Assembly: GCF_019175385.1 (NCBI RefSeq)
Contig: NC_083346.1
Span: 119,167,771 to 119,231,770 of the forward strand
Source: Lycium barbarum
Taxonomy: Eukaryota; Streptophyta; Magnoliopsida; Solanales; Solanaceae
DNA length: 64,000 nt
Reading direction: 5' to 3'
Part shown: piece after piece, positions 23,606 through 33,754 of the stretch
Numbering within the stretch: position 1 is the first letter of the stretch
Layout of the letters: each line of letters opens with the position of its first letter
Program-made: the position numbers and the translations under genes
The notes under the pieces: generated by a model
Seen by the model: the letters and a program-made list of their open reading frames with translations, nothing else
Told to the model about the DNA's origin: nothing
Databases searched by the model: none

Positions 23606-23859
23606 AGAAGTATAGTAACAAGTTCAAGAATACCAATGAAGATGGAACAAATATGAGAAATTGCAGGTGTATAGTTCAAGTGAACAAAGGTGCAGTTCAA
23701 CAATGGACAAGCAACAAATATGAGGAATTTCAAGTTCTAAAAAAGACTGATGGTTGATGAGTGTTGGAGTAAGCAGATAGAATTTTGTTGAGTAAAATAC
23801 AAATAGAGTAATAAATATGAGTATTACTTGACAAATCAAGAAAGGGGAAAAAACTCTTT

Positions 23860-24400
23860 TTATGTAGCAAGAAAATTGGAGAAATTACTTGAAAACCAAA
23901 TACAAATAGAATATGGGCAAATAGAGTTGAATTGAGTAACCCCAAGTATGAAAAAGTAGCAAATATTTGAGAGATACTTGAGAACTAAGTAGAAAGAGTA
24001 GTGGACTGGTGAAGGACTAATGGGGGATTTATGAGAAAATAGAGCTGAATTAAGCAAAACCCCCAACAAAGAAAAAACAACAAATATGTGAAATTACTTG
24101 AGAATTGAGTTGAAAGTGGACTAATGTAGTGTTTATGGGCAAATAGAGCAGAATTGAGCAACCCCAACAAAGAAAAAGACAACAAATATTTGAAAATCAA
24201 GTCCAAATAGAGAGTGGTTGTGGAGAGGACTAATGTGGAATTATGGGAAAATAAAGCTGAATTGAGCAAACCCCAAGAATGCAAAAACAACAAATATTTG
24301 AAAACTACTTGAGAATTGAGCAAACCCAAGAAAGAAAAACCAACAAATATTTGAGAAGTACTTGTAAATTGAGTAGAAGGTGTGGTGATGTAGAAGAATT
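23860..24400 (-). repeat. ~105-bp tandem repeats in TCP leader/promoter
   Basis: At least four imperfect units begin near 23924, 24047, 24151 and 24258, with partial ones at about 23868 and 24316. On the gene strand each contains a TTTTCTTTGTTGGGG-like stretch preceded by CAAATATTTGTTG and followed by GCTCAATTC, then GCTCTATTTTC. Between the putative TATA box (24538) and the ATG (23605), nearly the whole leader is built from this unit. Confidence 0.75.
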
Positions 24401-24537
24401 GAGGGGAGTTGCAACAATAGAAGAAAAGGGGAAGGGGTAATATGGGCAAAAGGTAGAATTGAGGGGTCTAATGATTGAGAAGCAAGAAGTGGTGGAGACA
24501 GGAAGGAGGGGGCACATGGGTGGTGGGGACAGTACTG

Positions 24538-24545
24538 TATATATT
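24538..24545 (-). promoter_or_regulatory. candidate TATA box of TCP gene
   Basis: AATATATA on the - strand with GC-richer flanks. Transcription would start near 24505-24515 and give a leader of ~900 bases covering the tandem repeats. The leader could instead contain an intron. Not proven. Confidence 0.4.
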
Positions 24546-24639
24546 CACAGCTCATCTCTGCTAAGGTCATTCAGTACACTACCCCTTTCACGCGCTCAAG
24601 CCAACACCACACCTTCCACGCGCTTGTTGCGGTTTGAGA

Positions 24640-24868
24640 AAAGGTGTGTTTGATGATTTATCGGAAACAGACTCTCTGCTTTTGAGATAGTGGTAAGGTT
24701 TGTATACATTGTGCCTTTTCCAGTCTATATGATTTCAGAAAGGGCGTGTTTGATGGTTTATCGAAAACGGACTCTCTATCTTAAAGATAATGATAAGGTC
24801 TGTGAATACTCTATTCTTTTCCGTGTTCATTTGCTGGGGTTAGACTGTATATTGTTGTTGTTTAGTAT
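24640..24868 (+). mobile_element. two adjacent decayed SINE segments with TTG tail
   Basis: GATTTATCGGAAACAGACTC and GGTTTATCGAAAACGGACTC lie ~100 bp apart, both resembling the GTCTATCGGAAACAGCCTC part of Au-like SINEs. The second continues through ATAAGGTCTGTGAATACTC to a TTGTTGTTG tail near 24855. Diverged. Confidence 0.5.
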
Positions 24869-25135
24869 GAAAGAAAATATGGAAAATATTTTTCCAGAGA
24901 ATCATGTTTTCTCGAAAAATAAGTAGGTTTCTAAATTATATTTAGTGTTTGATAAATAAGCAAAAATATTATTCCATAATATTTATATGTAATCTAACAA
25001 AACACATGCGGGCCGAATAGTGTGGGGAGTGGGGCATCGAGCTGGCAGGGTGGGATGGTTAAGGGGTGGCGAGGTGGGTAGTGGAGACAATGAACTTGAA
25101 CTATTTGTTGATTTATTTATTCTAATAATCTTCCA

Positions 25136-25226
25136 GGCGGCCGAGTGCTACATGAACGATGAGTGCTTCCTGCCTCTTCTCCAAAACCTATATGCATTCT
25201 CCGATAGTGTGAATTCATTATTCTAA
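25136..25226 (+). pseudogene. unrecognised exon-like fragment
   Basis: A locally GC-richer stretch follows a good acceptor-like TAATAATCTTCCAG and reads AECYMNDECFLPLLQNLYAF..SVNSLF before a stop. I do not recognise the protein. No partner exon is visible: upstream is a repeat seen also near 13.4 kb. It may be a stranded last exon or chance. Confidence 0.25.
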
Positions 25227-25293
25227 CACTTCTCAAAAGGAAGTTTAGCACAATAGGACACTCTTGAATTCCATTTTGTAATATACCTATTTC

Positions 25294-25599
25294 AGAAGGT
25301 TAGTAGGTAGTTGCCTTTATCTTTTCTTACGAGTAGTTATGCTGCTCTATAGTTTCTTGTCTCTTGAATTCTGCGATTATTTGTTGATTTATAATGGCTT
25401 ATTTACTTTTACTTTCATTGTTTTCATTTTCATAATTGTTTTGATTTATTTGTCCGTATCTGACCTTTCTTATGCTTTTTCTTGAGCCGACGGTCTTCCG
25501 GAAACAGCCTCCTTACCTAAGGTGAGGGTAAGATCTGTGTACACTCTACCCTCTCAAGACCCCACGTTGTGGGATTCTGGGTATGTTGTTGTTGTTGTG
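25294..25599 (+). mobile_element. SINE-like retroposon with 16-bp duplication
   Basis: The 3' part reads TTGAGCCGACGGTCTTCCGG, AAGATCTGTGTACACTC, GACCCCACGTTGTGGGATTC and a GTTGTTGTTGT tail. GTAATATACCTATTTC (25278-25293) and GTAATATCCCTATTTC (25600-25615) flank it with one mismatch. At ~306 bp it is longer than a plain Au SINE, so the 5' part may be another module. Confidence 0.65.
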
Positions 25600-25615
25600 G
25601 TAATATCCCTATTTC

Positions 25616-26874
25616 GGCAACAAATGCAAAAGCCTGTTTGCAGTATCTATAGTTATATACGTGCTAGTACTCAATTTCTTTGATTTGAATTTGATGAAGT
25701 GGAGACACTTAATTTTAATTATGAAGTTAGGTTTGACAAAGTTAAACTTTAGACCTAAAGTTCATACACATAGAGCTGAAACTCAATCAATTTTGCTTAA
25801 ACTTCAGGCATATATGGTTTGTTTAATCATTTCTGCCTCAACTTGAGGGACATGTTGTTGAAGTCCATGCAAAAACTTCAAATACATATGACTGAAATTC
25901 AATCATTTTTATCTAAACTTTAGTCATATGTGATTAAAATTTCAATCATTTTTATTTGAACTTTAATTATTTTTACCTGAAGTTCATGCACGCATATACT
26001 ACTCAAATTTATCCATTTACTTGAACTTTAGTAATACCATACTTCAGATTCCCACATGTTTGAAGTTATTTCGGAATAGTTAAACGTACAATATAAAATT
26101 TATAAGAAGTAATTATACATTAGATAGCGATGTTAAATAGGATAAACTTAAAGTGTATGAGTTTAGAGGCCGTATCTTTGTAATGTCTATGATGAAGGAA
26201 AAAATAGGGGGAATTTAAGCTTTAAAGGTTGTCAGAATGGACCCATTTTAATCCGTACTGTGGACCAAAAGTCTCCATAGAGGGAAATTTATTTTGAAGT
26301 CGAATTTTTTATATATATCTTTCTCATTTTTATTTGAATTTAAAATTGGTCCCCCCATTTTCCGTATTTACTTATTGTCAGGTCATTGGTGGGTCCCACA
26401 AAAATTTTTGAGAGGTGGCCCACCAAGTTCTGTATTTCTTGATCAATAATTGGTATGTTGAGGCTTGAGTTTTAAATGACTTGACTAGTCTGGCATTATA
26501 ATCTGTACATCTTTTTCTTTTTTAAAATAACCAAAGTGGACAATAAAATGTTGCATGTGTTCCAACAGGGTTGTTAAAGTTTTACCAAAAGTAAAAAAAC
26601 TTTGAACACTTGAAAGCCTATGACGAGAAATATGAAAGAAATTTTGCAATACTTATGTCGCCGACGATTTTAAAGCGGACTTCCTGTTTATTAGATAAAA
26701 AAAGTTATGATACTAAGAACTTGTGATTCGATATCGAATTTGTTCCAATTTCAAAAGTTCGGATTCATTTATTGGGAACGCTCGAACCTACACTCGCTCT
26801 ACCACAAAATTTGGAGTTTATTTGCACGTGATATTTACATTAAATTAATAAATACAAAATATACATATTTAGTT
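25616..26874. other. non-coding interval
   Basis: AT-rich sequence with ACTTCA/TGAACTTTA phrases repeated between 25730 and 26050 (for example AAACTTCAGGCATATATG, AAACTTTAGTCATATGTG). No exon or complete element was recognised. Confidence 0.4.
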
Positions 26875-26891
26875 TTTATATATATCATTTA

Positions 26892-26985
26892 CAACAACAA
26901 CAACAACAACAGCCCAGTGAAATCTCACATCTTGGGGTCTGGGGAGGGTATAATGTACGCAGACCTTACTCCTACCAAGGTAGGA
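26892..26985 (-). mobile_element. 5'-truncated Au-like SINE with perfect 17-bp duplication
   Basis: Flanked by TTTATATATATCATTTA at 26875-26891 and 26986-27002, identical. On the - strand the 94 bp run from CCTACCTTGGTAGG, through GTAAGGTCTGCGTACATTA and CCAAGATGTGAGATTTC, to a GTTGTTGTTG tail. Insertion looks recent. Confidence 0.85.
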
Positions 26986-27097
26986 TTTATATATATCATT
27001 TATTTTAAATTATGTTATATGTGTTCTCATTTTAACTTTTTAACTATTAAAATTAAATTATTTAATTAACATAAACATGATGCAAGTAAATACAATA

Positions 27098-27386
27098 CAT
27101 AAACAAGTCATTTAACTTGGCGTGAGTTGGCAACTATGACCTTAAACTTTGCTAGTGCACAAGTAGGCACTTAAACTTGCCAAAAGTTAAACATATAAAC
27201 ACATATGCTGACGTGACGCTGATGTGGTAGTGACATAACACTGAACAAAATATGTGTCATGTCAGCGCCACGTCAGCATTTGTGTTTACATGTTCGACTT
27301 TTGGCAAGTTTAAATGCTTACTTGTGCACTAGCAAAGTTTAAGGTCATAGTTGCCAGCACGCGCCAAGTTAAAGGATTTGTTTATG
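27098..27386. mobile_element. long inverted-repeat (foldback) MITE
   Basis: Arms of roughly 120 bp mirror each other: TGGCAACTATGACCTTAAAC pairs with GTTTAAGGTCATAGTTGCCA, and ACTTGCCAAAAGT with ACTTTTGGCAAGT. GCTGACGTG occurs near the centre. The transcript would fold into a near-perfect hairpin of the kind that yields 21-24 nt small RNAs. No coding content. Confidence 0.8.
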
Positions 27387-28176
27387 TGTTTTGCCAATAT
27401 TTAACCATGCATCTTTCCTCCGCATTTTTAGAATAATCCATGCTATTCCAAAATCATATTGCAGTAGTTTAACATTTAAAATAAGTGGTAGATTACGTGC
27501 CCCGTATAGAAACTATTAAAGCTTTTTTAATAATTATTTTTAATGTATGACCATTCATCTACTAAATTTTAAGTTGTTAGTGATGACACGCTTCATTTGG
27601 GTCGTTATATATTTACTATGCTTCTTCACGTGTAAGTCTAATTTTTTTTTCTCATTGGCCAAGCATGTAAATTCTTTCTCATGAAAGAAATTGGCGATAT
27701 CTGAATTCAAGAATTACTGTTCGTTTTAAAAGATTTATACTATTGTGTAACCATTTCAACTAAAAACTTAAAATATAGAGACACATACTTCTACTTATTA
27801 TTTTATCTTCAATACTCTTAGCATATGATTAATGAATTTGGAGGTATGGTGAGTCCTATAACATATAAAGTGCTAGAATTTCAAACCCTTGTAACTTATG
27901 AGTGGTTGATAATAACACATAGATGAAGAAATTTATTTGCTGGTTACATTGTCAACATCACAAATTTCAAATGGATAAGGCTAGTTAAGAGGGGACAATT
28001 ATGGATATTAAGTGATACTAATACACCAATGATGATTCTTTTTTTGTTTTATTCCTCCTACCTCTATGTGCCCATTTATCTTGACTACTTCGATGTATAC
28101 CGGTATAAACAAAATCTAATTACTATATTCAATTATGAATAAAAATAAAATATTGAGCGGTTAATAGTTTACAGCA
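27387..28176. other. non-coding interval
   Basis: AT-rich sequence in which I recognise no exon, tandem repeat or complete element. Confidence 0.4.
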
Positions 28177-28251
28177 TTTCTACTATTAAGAAGAGTCAGT
28201 TGACGCTCACTTTATCGTCATCCGGTGGGCCCCTCTTCTTAATAGTAGAAA
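28177..28251. repeat. 19-bp perfect inverted repeat at Helitron 5' end
   Basis: TTTCTACTATTAAGAAGAG (28177-28195) is exactly inverted at 28233-28251, with a 37-base loop. The inverted arm appears again, nearly intact, near 28275 and 28750, always after GTGGGCCCC. Confidence 0.9.
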
Positions 28252-29221
28252 CAACAACTAAAATAAATTGTGGGCCCCTCTTCTTAATAGTAGAAAAATA
28301 ATAATTAATATTTTAAAAAAAATTGTGGGCCCCATATATATTAAACAACAATTAATATTAAAAAAATAGTGCAAATTAATAATGTCAAAAAAAAAGTGCA
28401 CCCTTTATTAAAAAATCAAACAATATTTATGTAATTTCCAAAGTATCTCATTAAGTTAATAATGATCGATTCATTGACACGTGCGTATTCATAGCAAACA
28501 TTAATATAATAAAGTTTTAAATACGGAGCACAAACTATAATGTTATATTAATCGTGTTTTGAACACAGTATCCCATATTGACAAAATCAAGCAATATATA
28601 AAAAAAAAGTGAATCACATATTAAAAAACAAACAATGTCAAAAAAAAAGTGCAAAAACAAATTGTGGGTCCCATAATTCTAATATATATATATATACATA
28701 AAGATAGTGCAAATTAATAATGTCAAAAAAAAAGTGCACCCCATAAATTGTGGGCCCCTCTTCTTAATATTAGAAACAACAACTAATATTAAAAAAAAAT
28801 TGCGGGCCTCCATATATATTAAACAACAACTAATATTTAAAAAATAGTGCAAATTAATAATGTCAAAAAAAAAAGTGCACCCCCTATTAAAAAATCAAAT
28901 AATATTCATGTAATTTTCAAAGTATCTCATTAAGTCAATAATGATGGATTCATTGCCACGTGCGTAGTCATAGCAAACACTAATATAATAAAGTTTTAAA
29001 TACGGAGCACAAATTACAATGTTATATTAATCGTGTTTTGAACATAGTATCCCATATTGACAAAATCAAGCAATATATATATAAAAAAAAAAAGTGAATC
29101 CCATATTAAAAAACAAACAATGTCAAAAAAAAAAGTGCAAAAAAGAATTGTGGGCCCCATAATTCTAATATATATATACATAAAGATAGTGTAAATTAAT
29201 AATGTCCAAAAAAAAAGTGCA

Positions 29222-29297
<76 letters not shown>

Positions 29298-29421
29298 TTT
29301 GAACATAGTATGCCATATTGACAAAATCAAGCAATATATAAAATAAAATAAAAAAGTGAATCCCATATTAAAAAAAAACAATGTAAAAAAAAAAGGTGTA
29401 AAAAAAATTGTGGGCCCCATA

Positions 29422-29485
<64 letters not shown>

Positions 29486-29839
29486 TTCATTAAGTCAATA
29501 ATGATGGATTCATTGCCACGTTCGTATTCATAGCAAACACCAATATAATAAAGTTTTAAATACGGAGCACAAACTACAATGTTATATTAATCGTGTTTTG
29601 AACATAGTATCCCATATTGACAAAATCAAGCAACATATAAAAAAAAAGTGAATCCCATATTAAAAAAACAAATAATGTCAAAAAAAAAGTGCAAAAAAAA
29701 AAATGGTGAGCCCCATAATATATATATATGTTTTGAACATAGTATCCCATATTGACAAAATCAAGCAATATATAAAAAAAAATGTGAATCCCATATTAAA
29801 AAAACAAACTATGTAAAAAAAAAAACAATTGTGGGCCCC

Positions 29840-29923
<84 letters not shown>

Positions 29924-30134
29924 TAAAAATAGTGCAAATTAATAATGTCCAAAAAAAAAAAGTGCACCCCGTATTAAAAAATCAAACAATATTCATGTAA
30001 TTTCCAAAGTATCTCATTAAGTCAATAATAACGGATTCATTGCCACGTGCGTATTCGTAGCAAACAGTAATATAATAAAGTTTTAGATACGGAGCACAAA
30101 CTACAATGTTATATTAATCGTATTTTGAACATAG

Positions 30135-30170
<36 letters not shown>

Positions 30171-30237
30171 ATTACTATCTAAACACAACTACATATATAT
30201 AGATACACTATATGCGCACGGGCATAAGCCATCTAGT
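28179..30237 (+). mobile_element. non-autonomous Helitron, copy 1
   Basis: Starts TCTACTATTAAGAAG and ends GCACGGGCATAAGCCATCTAGT: the 5' TC and 3' CTAGT termini of plant Helitrons. The left arm of the 3' hairpin is eroded (compare the intact one at 55473-55491). The ~2.06-kb interior has no Rep/helicase reading frame. It repeats one module several times: ACGTGCGTATTCATAGC, TTTTAAATACGGAGCACAAA, ATATTAATCGTGTTTTGAACA, CCCATATTGACAAAATCAAGC, GTGGGCCCC. Three long TA microsatellites break the modules. Confidence 0.75.
29225..29920. repeat. TA microsatellites inside Helitron
   Basis: Three long (TA)n runs at about 29225-29290, 29427-29480 and 29843-29920. Translation of these gives meaningless Ile/Tyr repeats; they are not genes. 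Confidence 0.9.
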
Positions 30238-30762
30238 AGTTGATATATATACCAATCCGTTCATATCGAATTTTGTGGTTCTTATACCGGATGACTCTAA
30301 TACTTTAGTGGATAATTAGTTAAATATTGGACTATTATATAATAACATGCATAAAACAACAGTATACTCATTATAATTTTACAATTGGGATCTGGAAATA
30401 ACATGTATGTAAGAAAATGTACTAATTGATTATTATTAAATAATAATAACATGCATGCAACAAAACATGAGAACATAACGAAAGTCCCTTAAATATATTT
30501 TCGAGCAATATTTTGGTCTTTTAAGTTAGTCAAAAATAAATTCTTTTTGTCTTTATCAAATATTCACCAAATTTTGTATGTTAGATTTGATAGGAACGGT
30601 GGAAAGAGTTTAGTGGGCTCACGTTTGAAGGTAAAATTCTTAAAGTTTCTTCTACTTTTGGTATACTTTTAAAGTTTAGCGTAACTTTTTGAGGTGAAAC
30701 TTTTGTTATTGTTTTCTATTTTTTGTGTTTAGTGTTATTTTTATGTTGGTTGTTCCAGGAAT
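30238..30762. other. non-coding interval
   Basis: AT-rich and unremarkable; no exon or repeat boundary was recognised. Confidence 0.4.
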
Positions 30763-31025
30763 CACTATTAGAAACAAAAGATTTTCCCACGAAAAATCGG
30801 GTGGGAAATGAATGCTATAAAATATCATTTTCCCACTTCATTCCCACCGAATCAGCTCACTGGAAAAACGCATGGTGGGAAACGTGTTCCCATTGAGACA
30901 CTGAAAAACTTCCTATTTTTTCCTTTGTGGAAACATTATTATTTAGGTTTTTTCACGGACACTGTGGAAAATATGAAAATTTTCCAGTGACAAATTTAGT
31001 GGGAAATAGAGATTTTTTAAGAATT
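30763..31025. mobile_element. CACTA-ended MITE, copy b
   Basis: Begins CACTATTAGAAACAAAAG, contains GAAAAACGCATGGTGGGAAAC, and ends around AATAGAGATTTTTTAAGAATTG. Same orientation as copy a at 11632. The right terminus is eroded. Confidence 0.6.
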
Positions 31026-31026
31026 G

Positions 31027-31122
31027 AACAACATATTCAGTGTAATTCCACATGTGGATACGCAAGCCTTATCTTACCTTGTGAAGGTAGAGAGGTTGAT
31101 TTCAAAAGACCTTGGCTCAAGT
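31027..31122 (-). mobile_element. Au-like SINE fragment
   Basis: On the - strand: TTGAGCCAAGGTCTTTTG, CTCTACCTTCACAAGGTAAG, then GTGGAATTACACTGAATATG. It directly follows the CACTA-ended MITE, and perhaps inserted at its end. Confidence 0.6.
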
Positions 31123-31759
31123 AAATCAATTCAAAGTAGATTTTGAAAAGGAAATACAATAGTGAAAAAGTCATGTTGAAGATAATGGAGAAAATAATAT
31201 TAACAATAACAAATAATATGATAACTGAAGCAAATGAAACATTTGAACAAACTTAAATGATCAAAATCATTTAAATGATTACTCTAATTTAAACTTATCC
31301 TCAAATATAAGAGATCATTTTTTTCATTTCTCAGAAAATAGAAAAAATCATATAACACATTCATTAATGGGATATAAAATTAATTTTCGAATAAAATTTA
31401 ATTGTTTGGAGCCCAATGTCAGTGAACTCACGTTTTGGTCCCATCTTGAATCATAAAATAAAGTAATTTTCCTGAAAGTAAAGAAAATTAAAGTTATGTG
31501 TTACTCCAATTCCAGTATCTGTTCCCCCATTCAGAGACATGCAATTACAAAATCATTCGATCGTTTTCCTAAAACAGGTAAAAAGAGCAAACATTTTTAA
31601 AGGGAGCCTAATTATAAGCCTCCATTTTAGTTCTATGTTATTTCTTTTTCAAGAATAAATGTTTCATGTGCAATTGCGTCCACCATTTGGAGAAAATTTG
31701 AAAACTTTTGCAACGTCATGAAATTAGAGATTGAATCATATAAATGTAATTTAAACAAC

Positions 31760-31855
31760 AATAATAACAATATAGTCAGTGTAATCTCATAAGTGAGTCT
31801 CAGAGTAGGATGTACGCAGACTTTATCCCAACTTTTGTGAGGTAGAGAGGTTGTA
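31760..31855 (-). mobile_element. Au-like SINE fragment
   Basis: - strand reading gives CTCTACCTCACAAAAGTTGG, AAGTCTGCGTACATCC, GAGATTACACTGAC and a degenerate TTGTTATTATTGTT tail. Diverged. Confidence 0.6.
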
Positions 31856-32330
31856 CCCTTTGTTACAATTTATATATTGGTTTTCAACACGTATTTAGAA
31901 TTTAAGAAATAAAAAATTTTATGTATGAATTTTGGTTTTATTTAGTCCTTCGTATATAAACATGGTAAAATGATATTTAATGTATCTCAAAAAGTGATTA
32001 ATTTCGTCCCAGGCCATATAAGTAAGTAAAGAAAATAGCTAGGTTTGTTGGCAGAATAAACGAAGGCCCTCCGCATGCGCACATCACATGAATTCTCAAA
32101 CTACGAAACAAAAGTATCTTCTTGTACTGTTCAATCTGAGTTCAGAATCCACATCAAACTTCTTAACCTTAATTTAAAAGAATCATGGGAACATTTCTGA
32201 TATAGATATTGATGAGCTCGTAGAAAGTTGCAATTTTATAATTCAATATATTCAATGAAATATGAAAGGATGTCTAAATATCTTTGATTGAGGATGTGTG
32301 TATGAAGGAAAATGCCTAGAACGAGGAAAT

Positions 32331-32474
32331 GAGATCACTTATGTGTAAGAAATAAAAATCTATGGTAAAAGAGTCATAAAATGTTTTAAACAAAATTGTA
32401 AAGAGATCACTTATGTGTAAGAAATAAAAATCTATGGTAAAAGAGTCATAAAATGTTTTAAACAAAATTGTAAA
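32331..32474. repeat. perfect 72-bp tandem duplication
   Basis: GAGATCACTTATGTGTAAG..AAAATTGTAAA occurs twice head to tail, 32331-32402 and 32403-32474, with no difference that I can find. Very recent, or an assembly artefact. Confidence 0.9.
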
Positions 32475-33537
32475 GGACTAAAAAATCATTTCTACCTCCT
32501 AGAACCTCCGTTTATTGTAAATTAGCGATTGTCCTTATTCATATAGCTTAGGACCAAACTGATCACTTTTGGAACACATTTTGACCATTTTCTCTCTCGA
32601 TTTACCACACGAGGGCAATAGGTAAATTGTGAATACACGCGCCAAGAAAAGCGTGTGAAGCAGTCTTTGTTGAAATCGTTTTATTGCACTCAGTAGCCAA
32701 TGTGCAGTACTCAGAGGTGACTCATGTAAAATGAAATTCCGAAATTAGACATAACCAGCACCAAAATTACAAAATTTGTCACTTTAGGCTCACACGAACA
32801 CACAGCTTATACGGTTAGTCGGTTTCATGTAAAAACAAGGATAACATATGTATAGCACGTGCGCGCCAATAGATTTTACAGGTTAATAACATCATAATTC
32901 CATTTATGTCATTAATTAATAGCAATAAGAGGAAAAGGGAAAAATTCTCCTTTTTTACAACAAAAAAAGAATTATCATGGGCAAAAAGGCTTTGTTAAAG
33001 AAAAAAAAAGTTATCATTAGGTGTTCGATACGCGCTTTGGAACCCCATTAGCGAACAAAAATTATCATTAGGTGTTTGATGCGCGTTTTGGCATCCCATT
33101 AGCTCAAGTTCGCATAAAGCTTCGAGACAAAATGATTATTTTCGAAGCTCAGACTCTGCATTTTAAGTGTAGTTTTACCTTTTACATAATTATTCCTAAT
33201 CTTATTCACGATTTCCTATTCCATTCCCTATCCCTCGTAATCACATTAAGTAGTAGAGTTTATAAAGTCCACACATCAGTTACGTCGGTATTACAATATT
33301 AATAATACTTAATTCGGCAACCACATGTTAAATTCGGGCTAACTCAATAAATTTGCTCAGATTATGTTCTTGTATTAAAAAACTATAAATAGTTAACTGG
33401 AAACCCAGAAACTAACACGCGCGAGCTCAATGACAACTGACAAGTTCAAAATCCACACACTTCAAATTCTAACTACTCTCTATGTTAGTTACGAATAATC
33501 TTTTATAAACTAAATAAATATTGTATTAGTTATATAT

Positions 33538-33754
33538 TTCCTCCGTCTCAATTCAATTGTCTTAGTTTAACTTGGCACGGAGTTTAACAAATAAAGAAAG
33601 ACTTTTAAAATGGGCAGTTCAAAACAAGTCTTGGATATTTGTATGGCTATAAATTATCTTATAAAATTAAATTATTTCTAAATATAGAAATATACTAATT
33701 TTTTTGGAATAAACTAATAAAAAAAATAAGACAGCATTTTTGAACAGAAGGAGT
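33538..33754. mobile_element. Stowaway-type MITE
   Basis: Ends CTCCGTCTCAATTCAATTGT and ACAGCATTTTTGAACAGAAGGAG are imperfect inverted repeats, with TA next to the right end. Interior includes the common TTAACTTGGCACGGAGTTTAA phrase. Confidence 0.65.

Larger units (their letters stand above)
31123..33537. other. non-coding interval with one SINE
   Basis: Apart from the SINE (31760-31855) and the 72-bp duplication (32331-32474), I see only AT-rich sequence and a ~45-bp local repeat near 33013 and 33064 (TTATCATTAGGTGTTCGATA, TTATCATTAGGTGTTTGATG). No exon was recognised. Confidence 0.4.

Noticed and set aside
23624..24570. Several overlapping - strand frames rich in Leu/Phe/Ser upstream of TCP
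   Set aside because: They repeat because the DNA is a tandem array of CT-rich leader units; no conserved protein, and they lie in the probable 5' leader.
29014..29420. Open frames of ~75-106 codons with Ile/Tyr repeats on the - strand
   Set aside because: They are translations of TA microsatellites and Helitron modules; there is no codon structure or domain.
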